DNA of 64,000 nucleotides from CAIVAT01 sp964525995 (GCA_964525995.1 CAZGIM010000005.1:165128-229127); one strand, 5' to 3'. Numbered from the stretch's first letter, positions 37,801 to 46,683 are shown. Notes: generated by a model not told the origin, from the letters alone. Translations and numbers: made by a program.

Positions 37801-38348
37801 GCAACCTCTGTGTGACCGTTTGTCCCAATCTGGCAAACTTCAGTTATCAGACAGATCCTGTTGTTTTTCAACTGAAAAAGGCAGTGTGTGATATAGATGG
37901 AGCCATCAGCATCATAACCGACCATGAATTCAGGATTGAACAATCATTTCAGATCCTGAATATCAGGGATTGGTGCAACGAATGCGGGAACTGTCACACC
38001 TTCTGTCCGTCGGCAGGCACTCCTTTTATTGAAAAGCCGGGTCTGTGCCTGTCGCCTGCCACACTGAACCTTGAAGGGTCAGGATTTTTCCTGAGCCGGT
38101 TACCCGGTAAAGAGGTGTTGATTTACCGGGACCGGGAACATATAAAAACCCTGATCTGTACCGGCCGGTTTTATGAGTACGAAACGGACCAGGTTCGCGC
38201 CAGGTTCAATACCGATACTTTTGACCTGGTTGATGTCCAGTTTCTGACGCCTTGCATTAAAGAGGCACACTTCGATTTTGCTGCCCAAATGAGCATCATC
38301 ATGCAGGGCGCCCGGCAGTTCTTTCGCCTTATCGATCCCCCTTCCTGA
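34893..38348 (+). CDS. ygfK: YgfK-type iron-sulfur flavoprotein oxidoreductase
   Basis: 1151 residues from Met 34893, chosen because it aligns with the start of E. coli YgfK (about 1032 residues); a Met six codons upstream is possible. Residues 1-430 form a dihydropyrimidine/dihydroorotate-dehydrogenase-like barrel (VAAGPHTQLVLNI, LKTVQVLDEL, STMHGCPP, KLNPTLLG). Residues 430-560 hold GltD-like Cys clusters (CIHAPCAETCCAEQ, CDHLCEYKC). FAD and NAD(P) Rossmann loops follow (IIGAGPAGL, VIGGGNTAV). A C-terminal ferredoxin has CLQCQELCNLCVTVCPN and CNECGNCHTFC. It is an essential-looking member of the urate/purine degradation cluster, probably passing electrons to or from a purine ring intermediate. 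Confidence 0.93.
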   Translation: MSDSISPLPLPDLLRFVLRQVRVRCWNGNPDDLFFTPSPMDPFHLERYKTVLDNPIGVAAGPHTQLVLNIITAWLYGARYLELKTVQVLDELHVAKPCIDMSDEGYNCEWSQELKITESFREYFNAWIIIHILQHELGFEGSPGMIFNMSVGYDFQGIMHDKVQWFLGKMSDCSAELHEARDILYPVWPEIGALEIPSRISDSMTLSTMHGCPPREIGKIARYLVCERGLHTTIKLNPTLLGPVELRSILNDCLHFRTEVPDQAFDHDLKYPEAQEIIDSLSQEANRHQVSFGVKLSNTLECINRQTQLASSEKMAYLSGRALHPVTVNLARKLKQDRPDLEISFSGGVDCFNLPEVISCGLVPATACSDLLKPGGYGRLHQYIGNLRAAFEVLHAGNIPEYISTTAKSVGYSGADPALFNLKRYAEKVLADPRYQKEILPRPSVKTTRFLDFFDCIHAPCAETCCAEQPIPQYLAHTAKGAFGEAFDTILKTNPFPSVMGAICDHLCEYKCVRVNYDEPLQIKGIKKFIAEKQYKLMSSDHTSSVSRVAGQVGSTIGETPPQVDSEVQLQQGVIHHAAIIGAGPAGLTCGWYLRQAGFDVDIYDQNRFPGGMIAAVIPLFRLESRSVGHDVDTILGSGIRFHGGERIDKGRLERLLNEYDAVFLAAGAQVTVPLQIEGITADGVLDPLDFLSRVRQGRPDLSGSRFVVIGGGNTAVDVARTANRLVTGRGDVTLVYRRTLQEMPADREEIATLISEGIKIVELITPERIITENGRVIALVCSRNILVKTGDQKSNFAGLGADPVKDHRPVPVKIPGSDFELPCDIIIPALGQKPELDFLDPELLKTSPGSYATRIGKLYLGGDALRGASTAVNAIADGRKAAEEIILRIINDNPEHTTVGVERKKVLRPGIGPEHYRNLMRNRALRVFGPAGDRLNNRKSGVTEGGFSITTDEDAREEASRCLQCQELCNLCVTVCPNLANFSYQTDPVVFQLKKAVCDIDGAISIITDHEFRIEQSFQILNIRDWCNECGNCHTFCPSAGTPFIEKPGLCLSPATLNLEGSGFFLSRLPGKEVLIYRDREHIKTLICTGRFYEYETDQVRARFNTDTFDLVDVQFLTPCIKEAHFDFAAQMSIIMQGARQFFRLIDPPS

Positions 38349-38395
38349 TTTCGGGATTATCTACCATATAATCATTAATCCATCAAAACATCCAT

Positions 38396-39871
38396 ATGAT
38401 TCACATTATCGATCAAATTACCAACCCTGCAGTACTGCAAAAAGCTGTTGACCGTTACCGGGACAAAGGGATTATCCTGCCCACTTTTGCCCAAATGCGT
38501 GATCCCCGGCTGATCCCCGGTCAGATTACAACGAAACTTACGGATACGGGTCTTTGGGATCTTCATCCCCTGAATCTTTTCAGGATAAACTGGAGCAATG
38601 AGCCATGTGAAAGGGGAGGCCTTTTCGGTAAGCCGAATTTTCTGGAATTGCCCGGATCGCTAACCGGCACGGATGCCCGTATCGTGGTGCTGTTGGGGAA
38701 ATGGTTTCCGACGGGCGCCCATAAGGTAGGCGCTGCTTATGGTTGTCTGGTACCGCGGATCATTACCGGCGCATTTGATCCGACTTTTCACAAAGCAGTA
38801 TGGCCTTCGACAGGGAATTATTGCAGGGGAGGCGCATTCGATTCTTACCTGATGGATGTTACCGCTATTGCTATACTTCCCGAAGAGATGAGCCAGGAAC
38901 GGTTTGAATGGCTCAGGGAGATCGGGGCTGAGACGATCGCGACCCCGGGTTGCGAATCGAATGTAAAGGAGATCTATGACAAGTGCCATGAAATCAGCAG
39001 AACCCGTCGCGACTGCGTGATCTTCAACCAGTTTGATGAGTTCGGAAATGCCTGCTGGCATTATATAGTTACCGGCGGAGTCGTGGAGGAGGTATTTGGA
39101 ATGATCGCAGGCGATCGCGACCGTTTATCGGCATTTGTGTCATCAACCGGATCGGCCGGTACGATTGCAGCCGGCGATTACCTGCGTACCCGTTTCCCTT
39201 TTATCAAGGTTGTCGCTTCGGAGGCGTTGCAATGTCCCACCTTACTGAGCAATGGTTTCGGGGGGCACCGGATTGAAGGGATCGGCGATAAACACGTACC
39301 ATGGATTCATAATGTGAGGAATACCGACGTGGTAACCGCCATCGATGATGAAGACTGCATGCGGGTTTTGAGGTTGTTTAATGAGCAAGCCGGAAGGGAT
39401 TACCTGATTTCGGCCGGAGTGAGCCCGGAACTGGCCGGTCGACTGGAAATGATCGGTATTTCTGGGATTGCCAATATTCTTTCGGCGATCAGGACGGCAA
39501 AGTATTTTGAATTTAACAGTCAGGATATTTTAGTGACCATCGCGACCGATTCGGCTTCGATGTATCAGTCGCGAATCAGGGAGCTGGCCCTTGCGCGCGG
39601 ACCGTATTCCGTGCTGCAGGCCGCCCGCGATCATGAAAAATGTGTTCTCGGATCGCTTCCTGCCTATATGAAAGAGTTGACCTATGCCGACCGGAAGGCT
39701 ATCCACAATCTGAAATATTTTACATGGGTTGAACAGCAGGGGAAGGATCCGGATGATTTAAGGAGGCTCTGGAATGACCGGGAGATCTGGAATAAAATCT
39801 TCCAACAACCGGCGCGGTGGGATGATCTGATCAACGAATTTAATGAACGGACCGGCTTGCTGAAATCATAA
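38396..39871 (+). CDS. Fold-type II PLP enzyme, cysteine-synthase-like, of the purine cluster
   Basis: 491 residues. The Schiff-base Lys is Lys110 in PTGAHKVGAAYG; the phosphate/substrate loop is STGNYCRGGAF, and a second glycine loop is SSTGSAGTIAAGDYL. A C-terminal extension of about 90 residues (RKAIHNLKYFTWVEQQG) follows the catalytic core. It lies 47 bases after ygfK and 8 bases before the next PLP enzyme, so all three are one operon. The cluster normally has diaminopropionate ammonia-lyase YgeX (about 400 residues), whose motifs (KDESKRFGLNAFK) are absent here. A lyase or beta-replacement reaction on a C3 amino acid is inferred. Confidence 0.75.
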   Translation: MIHIIDQITNPAVLQKAVDRYRDKGIILPTFAQMRDPRLIPGQITTKLTDTGLWDLHPLNLFRINWSNEPCERGGLFGKPNFLELPGSLTGTDARIVVLLGKWFPTGAHKVGAAYGCLVPRIITGAFDPTFHKAVWPSTGNYCRGGAFDSYLMDVTAIAILPEEMSQERFEWLREIGAETIATPGCESNVKEIYDKCHEISRTRRDCVIFNQFDEFGNACWHYIVTGGVVEEVFGMIAGDRDRLSAFVSSTGSAGTIAAGDYLRTRFPFIKVVASEALQCPTLLSNGFGGHRIEGIGDKHVPWIHNVRNTDVVTAIDDEDCMRVLRLFNEQAGRDYLISAGVSPELAGRLEMIGISGIANILSAIRTAKYFEFNSQDILVTIATDSASMYQSRIRELALARGPYSVLQAARDHEKCVLGSLPAYMKELTYADRKAIHNLKYFTWVEQQGKDPDDLRRLWNDREIWNKIFQQPARWDDLINEFNERTGLLKS

Positions 39872-39879
39872 TAAACATC

Positions 39880-41142
39880 ATGAAGGGGAAATTTCATTTT
39901 GAGTGCACCGATTGCGGAGCCACTTACGACACTGGCGATATTCTTTACCTGTGCCCGGTTTGTGAGCGGGTGAATGTCATAGATCAGCCGCTGAAAGGGA
40001 TTCTGAAAACGGTTTACGATTTCGTATCGATCCGAAGAAGATACGGAACGGGCGATCTTTTTGAAAAGCTGTCGGAGGAATCATTTCTACCCATCCTCCC
40101 CATCAATCAACCTGAGAGCCTCCCCTGGCTGAAGATAGGTAATACCCCGCTCTACCACGTGGATCCGGATATTTTCGGGGAAGGAGGTTGCCGGTTTAAC
40201 CTGTTTTTAAAGGATGACTCCCAGAATCCGACCTTTTCATTCAAAGACCGTGCTTCGGCGCTGGTCTCGGCATGGGCGAAAGAACACAGGATCGGGTTAA
40301 TCGTTACGGCATCGACCGGTAATGCCGGTTCTTCTCTGGCCGGGATATGCGCTGCACAGGGTCAGAAGGCGGTGATCATTGTTCCGGCCGATGCACCTGA
40401 AGCAAAAATGATCCAGATCCTTTGTTACGGTGCCGCTCTTATACCGGTGGAGGGAACCTATGACGAGGCGTTTGATCTCAGCCTGGAGCTGTCCCGTAAA
40501 TTTGGATGGTACAACCGGAATACTGCGTTCAATCCCTTGACTCTTGAAGGGAAAAAGACCGTTGCATGGGAACTTTATGAACAGTTGGGCAAGAGGATTC
40601 CCGACCGGGTCTTTGTTCCGGTTGGCGACGGGGTGATCTTATCGGGGGTCGCCAAAGGCTTTGAAGATTTAATGCAGCTGGGTATTACCAACAGGATGCC
40701 GATACTTGTGGCGGTTCAGTCGGAGGAGGGGGCCGGCCTTATACGGAATCTCGAAAATGACCGGTTCATTACCGAACCATCACGAACCTTTGCCGATTCC
40801 ATCCGGGTAGATATCCCGCGTAATTTTTATATGGCGCGGAAGTTCATTCAGCAATACCAGGGTGAATGCATTTTGGTCGCGGACGAAGAGATTAAAAAGG
40901 CGTCGGCTGTTCTTTCCCGGAAAACTGGGATTTTCACCGAACCGGCTGCTGCCGCCTCCTTCGCAGGATTGTTGAAGTACAGGCTGAAGGGATTACTTCC
41001 TGAACAGTCAAATAATGTGGTATTGCTCACCGGAAGCGGCTTAAAGGATATTCGGTCGATAAAATCCGGGTTCCCGATTCCGACACCGCTACCACCCGAA
41101 TCCGCAATAATCGAAAGATATGTTAACAGAATGGCTTTATGA
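39880..41142 (+). CDS. Threonine-synthase-like PLP enzyme of the purine cluster
   Basis: 420 residues. An N-terminal zinc ribbon (FECTDCGATYD ... LYLCPVCERV, four Cys) is followed by the PLP-binding block NPTFSFKDRASAL, with Schiff-base Lys122, and ASTGNAGSSLAGICA. The thiamine-like loop VPVGDGVILSGVA completes the fold. It resembles threonine synthase, but thrA/thrB are not nearby and it sits between another PLP enzyme and xdhD. An elimination reaction on diaminopropionate or a related ureido acid, releasing ammonia, is an inference from context. Confidence 0.78.
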   Translation: MKGKFHFECTDCGATYDTGDILYLCPVCERVNVIDQPLKGILKTVYDFVSIRRRYGTGDLFEKLSEESFLPILPINQPESLPWLKIGNTPLYHVDPDIFGEGGCRFNLFLKDDSQNPTFSFKDRASALVSAWAKEHRIGLIVTASTGNAGSSLAGICAAQGQKAVIIVPADAPEAKMIQILCYGAALIPVEGTYDEAFDLSLELSRKFGWYNRNTAFNPLTLEGKKTVAWELYEQLGKRIPDRVFVPVGDGVILSGVAKGFEDLMQLGITNRMPILVAVQSEEGAGLIRNLENDRFITEPSRTFADSIRVDIPRNFYMARKFIQQYQGECILVADEEIKKASAVLSRKTGIFTEPAAAASFAGLLKYRLKGLLPEQSNNVVLLTGSGLKDIRSIKSGFPIPTPLPPESAIIERYVNRMAL

Positions 41143-41157
41143 GAAATCTCCGATTCC

Positions 41158-43776
41158 ATGGTGAATTTCACACTTAACGGCAAAACAACAGCCTATGCGG
41201 GAAATGTCGAAATGACGCTGATCCGCTACCTGAGAGAGGAGGAGGGGCTGACCGCTGTAAAAGACGGTTGTTCGGGCCAGGCTGCCTGCGGGGCCTGTCT
41301 GGTAGAGGTCAACGGAACAGCGCGACTATCCTGTACGCTGAAGATGAAAGCGCTGGAGGGAGCCGAGGTAGTCACTCCCGAAGGCATTCCGGAACCGGTA
41401 CGGGATATCATCGCCCGTGCCTTCATCCGGAAGGGGGCAATTCAGTGCGGATTTTGCACGCCCGGCCTGATCATGCGCACGAAAATTCTTTTCAGCAAGG
41501 GTATCATCCCAACAAGCGCAGAGATCCGGAAAGCCATTCATCCCCACCTGTGCCGTTGTACCGGCTATCAAAAAATTGTTGAGGCAATAATGGAGTCATT
41601 GAAATTACTGGGGCAAGGACATGATAAAAAGAAGGAGAAGATAAAACAGGGGGTTAATTCAGGTATTGGAATACCTTATCCCAAATTTGGGGCTTTTGAA
41701 ACAGCCATCGGGTCCAGGGAGTTTGTCGATGATATGAGGTTTCCGGGAATGCTTTACGGCGCACTCAGATTCAGCGACCATCCACGCGCGAAAATTCTCA
41801 AAATTGATGTTACAGAGGCTTCTAAAATTTCGGGGGTTGTCAGAATTGTGATCTCTGACGACATCCCGGGGAATCGGTTTACCGGGCTGGTGTTTAGCGA
41901 CTGGCCGCTCATGCGGGCGGTTGGCGAAACAACCTGTTATTTGGGAGATGTGCTGGCTGGCGTGGTAGCCCGTGATGAAGCCACCGCCCGCGAAGCCGCA
42001 AGACTCATCAAAATCGACTATGAGGTGTTACCGCCCGTTACGGAGGTACTCAGCGCAATGAATGATCAGCCGGCCCGGGTGCATACCGGAGTCTCCAACC
42101 TGCTTGAAAAATGCGTGATCAGGCGCGGGAAACCGCTTCAAAGAGTATTTTCCGAATCAGGATTTGTTGTCTCCGACCGGTATGAAACCCAGCGTGTCGA
42201 ACATGCATTCCTCGAAACGGAGGCAGCCATTGCCTTGCCCGAGGGCGACGGGATTCATCTCTTCAGCCAGGGTCAGGGGATCTATGTCGATCAAAAGCAG
42301 GTGGCCACTCTTTTAGGTTTGGATGAGGATCAGGTCCGGGTGACATCAGTCGCCTGCGGCGGGGGATTTGGTGGAAGGGAAGATATTACGGTTCAGGGGC
42401 ACGCCGCCCTCTTTTCCCGGCTTACCGGAAGTCCGGTGAAGGTTCGGTTGACGCGCGACGAATCGATCATCATGCATCCCAAGCGGCATCCGGTGATTAT
42501 GGATATCTCGTTGTCGTGCAATGAACAAGGGATGCTTACGGGTTTGAAGTTATGGGCTGCCGGCGACACGGGAGCCTATGCGTCGGTTGGTACCAAAGTA
42601 ATGGAACGCCTGGCAGGCCATGCTTCGGGAGCCTACCATATCCCTGCCGTCGATATTGAGTCGCTCACAGTTTATACCAACAATATCCCTTCAGGAGCCA
42701 TGCGCGGATTCGGAGTGAACCAGATCACCTTTGCACTTGAAAGCTGTATCGATGAATTATGTTTCAGGGGAGGTTTCGACCGATGGAAATTCCGGTACCA
42801 AAATGCCCTGGATGTTGGAAAGATGACTGCGACCGGACAGGTACTTACCGGAGGAATTGGCATAAAACCAGCGCTCCGGGCGTTAAAGAAGCATTTTTAT
42901 CAAGCCCGGTTTGCCGGATTGGCCTGTGGAATCAAAAACTCGGGAATCGGTAACGGAATGGTTGATTTCAGCGAGGTAAGGATCACCATTAAGGAGTCGG
43001 GAAGGGTTTTAATTGAACACGGTTGGACAGAGATGGGTCAGGGCATTCACAATATGGCCATACAAATCCTCAACCAGGAGACGGGGATCGATCCCGGTCT
43101 CATCGATGTGGGAGTTGATACGGTCGCTGAACTTCTCACGGGAATGACAACCTCTTCACGTGCCACAGTTCTTTTGGGAAATGCCATCATCGATGCTGCA
43201 CAGTCACTTCGGGAAGATTTACAGCAATATACCACAGCCTGTCAGGATGCAAAAGGTGATACCATACGCATGGCATTGACCAACCTCACCGGCAACCGGT
43301 ATCACGGTAAATATTATTGTGACTGGACTACAAAACCGGGTAGCGGTGATTCGGATGTAATAACGCATTTTTCATACGGGTATGCGGCTCAGTTGGTTGT
43401 TCTGGATGATTCGGGAAATATCGATAAAGTATATGCGGCACATGACGCCGGAAAAATCATCAATCCGTCGTTGTTTGAGGGCCAGATCGAAGGAGCAGTG
43501 CATATGGGACTGGGTTATGCCCTCACCGAGGATCTGCCGATGAAGGAGGGCAGGCTGGAAAGTACCCGTCTGAACGATTGCGGGGTGCTTCGGTCCACAC
43601 GGACGCCCGAAATCATTGTGACCGGAATTGAAGTGACAGACCCGGTAGGTCCTTACGGGGCCAAAGGGGTGGGAGAGATAGGATTGGTTCCTACTGCTGC
43701 GGCCGTTGCGAATGCCCTGTTTACTTACGATGGCATGAGGAGAAAAAAACTTCCCATGATGCGGCATTCTGATTAA
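41158..43776 (+). CDS. xdhD: XdhD-like molybdenum hydroxylase (2Fe-2S plus Mo domains, no FAD domain)
   Basis: 872 residues, in order: plant-type 2Fe-2S domain (Cys38, 44, 47, 59), second 2Fe-2S domain (Cys97, 100, 132, 134; HLCRCTGY), then molybdopterin domains from about 175 (SDHPRAKIL, GGGFGGRED, GAMRGFGVNQ, GWTEMGQGIHN) with the catalytic Glu in AKGVGEIGLVP. The XDH FAD domain is missing, as in E. coli XdhD (956 residues), so an external reductase is needed. Probably hydroxylates a purine or urate-related ring. No selenocysteine codon was seen; labile selenium, known in related enzymes, cannot be read from sequence. Confidence 0.88.
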   Translation: MVNFTLNGKTTAYAGNVEMTLIRYLREEEGLTAVKDGCSGQAACGACLVEVNGTARLSCTLKMKALEGAEVVTPEGIPEPVRDIIARAFIRKGAIQCGFCTPGLIMRTKILFSKGIIPTSAEIRKAIHPHLCRCTGYQKIVEAIMESLKLLGQGHDKKKEKIKQGVNSGIGIPYPKFGAFETAIGSREFVDDMRFPGMLYGALRFSDHPRAKILKIDVTEASKISGVVRIVISDDIPGNRFTGLVFSDWPLMRAVGETTCYLGDVLAGVVARDEATAREAARLIKIDYEVLPPVTEVLSAMNDQPARVHTGVSNLLEKCVIRRGKPLQRVFSESGFVVSDRYETQRVEHAFLETEAAIALPEGDGIHLFSQGQGIYVDQKQVATLLGLDEDQVRVTSVACGGGFGGREDITVQGHAALFSRLTGSPVKVRLTRDESIIMHPKRHPVIMDISLSCNEQGMLTGLKLWAAGDTGAYASVGTKVMERLAGHASGAYHIPAVDIESLTVYTNNIPSGAMRGFGVNQITFALESCIDELCFRGGFDRWKFRYQNALDVGKMTATGQVLTGGIGIKPALRALKKHFYQARFAGLACGIKNSGIGNGMVDFSEVRITIKESGRVLIEHGWTEMGQGIHNMAIQILNQETGIDPGLIDVGVDTVAELLTGMTTSSRATVLLGNAIIDAAQSLREDLQQYTTACQDAKGDTIRMALTNLTGNRYHGKYYCDWTTKPGSGDSDVITHFSYGYAAQLVVLDDSGNIDKVYAAHDAGKIINPSLFEGQIEGAVHMGLGYALTEDLPMKEGRLESTRLNDCGVLRSTRTPEIIVTGIEVTDPVGPYGAKGVGEIGLVPTAAAVANALFTYDGMRRKKLPMMRHSD

Positions 43777-43911
43777 CTTTATACCCTGTGGAAAGATCAA
43801 AAAATCGCTGAAAAGAAATATCTGGCGTGGGATACCGATAAAGATGGTTTCATCACGGAGGAGGAGTACGTTAAAGTGATTCCCGATCTGGAGAAAAAGA
43901 AAAAACAGTGA
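43777..43911 (+). pseudogene. EF-hand remnant between xdhD and ssnA
   Basis: After the xdhD stop the same frame is open for 44 codons. It encodes a canonical calcium-binding EF loop, DTDKDGFITEEE (43831-43866), followed by YVKVIPDLEKKKKQ and a TGA at 43909-43911 that overlaps the GTG start of ssnA. No ATG, GTG or TTG starts it, so I see it as the 3' end of a lost EF-hand gene rather than a working gene. CTG initiation or readthrough of the xdhD TAA are the alternatives. Confidence 0.5.
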
Positions 43912-45281
43912 TCCATTTACTCCTGAAAAACGGAACATACATCGACTGGAAGTCCCTTGAAATCACGGAAACGGATATTCTGGTCACACCTGGCGTTACG
44001 GGTAAGCTTGAGTTTTTCCCGCACTCAACTCCCGATGGATATCCTCAGGAAAGGGATCCTGAATTATTCCCGGGTACAGATACACCTGTGGTTCAGAAGA
44101 TCGATTGTACCGGAAAATTTATAACCAGGGCTTTCGCAAATGGCCACCACCATGTGTATTCTGCTTTGGCCGCGGGTATGCCACCTACGACGAAACCCAC
44201 CGGCAATTTCAGCGAAATCCTTCAAAACATCTGGTGGACGCTCGACAAGGCTCTTGATCCGGATACCATCCGGCTCAGCGCTTTGGTAACTGCCATTGCC
44301 TGCGTCCGGAACGGCGTCACTTTTGTGATCGACCATCATGCCTCCCCGCACAGCATCGATGGCAGTCTTGAAATCATTGCTGAAGCCTTCGGAAAAGTCG
44401 GGATCGGCCACCTGCTTTGCTACGAGATCTCCGATCGCGACGGGCTGACCCTTGCTGAAAAGGGACTCGAAGAAACGGAATCGTATCTTAGGCATCATCA
44501 GGGACTGGTCGGGTTGCATGCCTCGTTCACAGTCGGGCCTGCCACCCTGAACAAAGCGGTCCGGCTGGCTTTGGATCACCATACCGGTATTCATATTCAT
44601 GCAGCCGAAGATCTTTCAGATCAGGAACATTGTTTGAATACGTACGGGATCAGGGTTGTTGAAAGGTTGAATAACGAAGGTGTCCTTGCAATGCCCAAGA
44701 CCATCCTGGCACACTGCCTTCATCTGAACCCTCACGAACGGGAGATCGTCTGCCGGTCACCGGCATGGATTGTTGAAAACATGGAGAGCAATCTGAATAA
44801 TTCGGTCGGAGTGTTTGATCCTACCGGCCTGGGCGACCAGATCATGCTGGGAACCGACGGTATGCACAGTGATATGCTTCGCAGCGCCCGGGCTGCTTTC
44901 CTGGGGAGTAAGCTCCCGATGCGGCCGATAAATGAAACGAAATCCCCGGACCGGCATTCCCAGTTGCCCGGTTTCACCAGTACCCGAACTATTTATCACC
45001 GGCTCAGAAATGTTCATCATTACCTTCATTCGGCAGGTTTCGCGGGAGATGGTGAAAATAATCTGATCCTGTTTGATAACAAAGCGCCCACACCCGTAAC
45101 TTCCGCCAATGTTGCCGATCATCTCCTTTACGGGACCCTGCCGCAGAACATTTCGCATGTTATTTCAAATGGAAGCATGATCGTGCAGGATCATAAAGTG
45201 ATGACCGTGGATGAACCACTCATTCTGCGCGAATCGATGAAGGAGGCATCAAGGCTCTGGACACGGATGAAGCCGATGTGA
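43908..45281 (+). CDS. ssnA: SsnA-type amidohydrolase
   Basis: 457 residues, starting GTG, whose last two bases overlap the preceding TGA. The metal-dependent amidohydrolase pattern is complete: NGHHHVYSALAAGMP near residue 80, GLHASFTV, IHIHAAED, ILAHCLHL and GTDGMHSDM. It is the cluster's SsnA, of the guanine deaminase/TrzN-like branch, and is expected to hydrolyse an exocyclic or ring C-N bond of a purine-derived intermediate. The exact substrate is not fixed by the sequence. It is followed by hydA after 22 bases in the same operon. Confidence 0.9.
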   Translation: MIHLLLKNGTYIDWKSLEITETDILVTPGVTGKLEFFPHSTPDGYPQERDPELFPGTDTPVVQKIDCTGKFITRAFANGHHHVYSALAAGMPPTTKPTGNFSEILQNIWWTLDKALDPDTIRLSALVTAIACVRNGVTFVIDHHASPHSIDGSLEIIAEAFGKVGIGHLLCYEISDRDGLTLAEKGLEETESYLRHHQGLVGLHASFTVGPATLNKAVRLALDHHTGIHIHAAEDLSDQEHCLNTYGIRVVERLNNEGVLAMPKTILAHCLHLNPHEREIVCRSPAWIVENMESNLNNSVGVFDPTGLGDQIMLGTDGMHSDMLRSARAAFLGSKLPMRPINETKSPDRHSQLPGFTSTRTIYHRLRNVHHYLHSAGFAGDGENNLILFDNKAPTPVTSANVADHLLYGTLPQNISHVISNGSMIVQDHKVMTVDEPLILRESMKEASRLWTRMKPM

Positions 45282-45303
45282 TGGATAAATTACTGAACCG
45301 GTT

Positions 45304-46683
45304 ATGATTGGAAAGTATCTGCTTAAAAATGGCAGACCTGCTGACCTCGACGGGCAGAAGCGGGAAGATCTTGCTGTCGGATCCGGAAAGATCCTGGCAC
45401 GGGGGCAACTGGAGCCTGCTGATTTTCCCGGATTTTCGATTGTTGATGTTGGCAGAAAACTCCTCTTTCCGGGGGGCATCGACCCGCATGTACACCTGGC
45501 GTTGCCCACTCCTGCCGGAAATTCATGCGATGATTTCGTTTCGGGAAGCAGGGCGGCCCTTGCCGGAGGGACCACGACGATTTTTGATTTCGTGACGCCG
45601 GTCAGGGGGCAGTCGTTGTACGATGCGCTGGCCCTGCGACGCAGTGAATTGGCCCACAGTAAGGTTAACTGTTTTCTTCACATGGGCATCAGCGAATGGA
45701 ATGCCACGGTAGCCTCAGAATTGTCGTCACTCCTCAGTTCGGGCGAGATCCGATCGGTCAAGGCTTACCTGGCCTATCGGGATACCATTGGCATTCGGCT
45801 CCATGAACTGAAAGAGGTCATGGAGCTGGCCTCCCGCACGGGAACCCCGGTCATGGTTCATTGTGAGGATGGCGATATGATTCACAACCTGCAGCAGAAG
45901 TACCGGAGTGAAGGAAAACTGGCGCCGGTTTGGCATTTCAGATCGAGACCCCCGGAAGCCGAGATCCGGGCCATTGAACAGGTCATGGAACTTGTACTGG
46001 TAACCGGTTGCACGGTGTACATTGTCCACATTTCAACGCGAAAGGGCGCCGCAATCGTTGGCGCCGCCAAAAAGTCGGGAATCAGGGTCTTTGGTGAAAC
46101 CTGCCCCCAATACCTGTTACTCGACCAGTTGGTTTATGCTGACGGAACCATTCCGGAAGTAAATCAGGGTAGAAAGAATAGGAGGGATGACCCTGAAAAA
46201 GATCAGAATTCGTACCGGATTTTACCTTTCATAATTTCCCCGCCTTTACGTACCCGGGAGGATCAGGAAGGGCTCTGGGAGGCGCTGGCCGACGGCAGTC
46301 TGGATGTCGTGGCTACCGACCATTGTCCTTTTAATCTTTACGGACAGAAAGATGTGGGGTTGCATAACTTCACGAAGATACCTAATGGAGCGGGGGGAAT
46401 AGAGCACCGGTTACCGCTTTTATATACCTATGGTGTTCTTCAACACCGGATATCGTTGAAACGGTTGTCAGATCTGATCTCTGCAAATCCGGCAGATATT
46501 TTCGGATTGGGAGACCGAAAGGGAAAGCTTCAACCGGGCTACGATGCAGACATCGTTATCTGGGATCCCGATATACAAAAAGTCATTTCAGTTGAAAATC
46601 ACCAGTCGAATTGTGATTCAGAAATTTACGAGGGGTTCCGAATCCGGGGCCAGGTAGACCGGTGTTTTATTTTTCCCCAATGA
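45304..46683 (+). CDS. hydA: Dihydropyrimidinase-like cyclic amidohydrolase
   Basis: 459 residues. Metal ligands of the hydantoinase family are all present: GGIDPHVHLALP, the carbamylated Lys in SVKAYLAY, the His in MVHCEDGD and IVHISTRKG, and the Asp in VATDHCPF. The closest counterpart is E. coli HyuA/YgeZ, which sits in the same type of cluster and opens hydantoin/dihydropyrimidine-like rings. A five-membered imidazolone or hydantoin ring derived from urate is the likely substrate. It is the last metabolic gene of the rightward operon. Confidence 0.92.
   Translation: MIGKYLLKNGRPADLDGQKREDLAVGSGKILARGQLEPADFPGFSIVDVGRKLLFPGGIDPHVHLALPTPAGNSCDDFVSGSRAALAGGTTTIFDFVTPVRGQSLYDALALRRSELAHSKVNCFLHMGISEWNATVASELSSLLSSGEIRSVKAYLAYRDTIGIRLHELKEVMELASRTGTPVMVHCEDGDMIHNLQQKYRSEGKLAPVWHFRSRPPEAEIRAIEQVMELVLVTGCTVYIVHISTRKGAAIVGAAKKSGIRVFGETCPQYLLLDQLVYADGTIPEVNQGRKNRRDDPEKDQNSYRILPFIISPPLRTREDQEGLWEALADGSLDVVATDHCPFNLYGQKDVGLHNFTKIPNGAGGIEHRLPLLYTYGVLQHRISLKRLSDLISANPADIFGLGDRKGKLQPGYDADIVIWDPDIQKVISVENHQSNCDSEIYEGFRIRGQVDRCFIFPQ

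Noticed and set aside
39880..41142. A housekeeping threonine synthase
   Set aside because: Homoserine pathway genes are not nearby and the gene is embedded between purine-cluster genes, so the name is not used as a function.
41158..43776. Selenocysteine in XdhD
   Set aside because: No in-frame TGA was found; any selenium would be a labile cofactor that sequence cannot show.
43372..43938. 188-codon minus-strand frame
   Set aside because: Antisense to the XdhD C-terminus and the ssnA start, both well supported.
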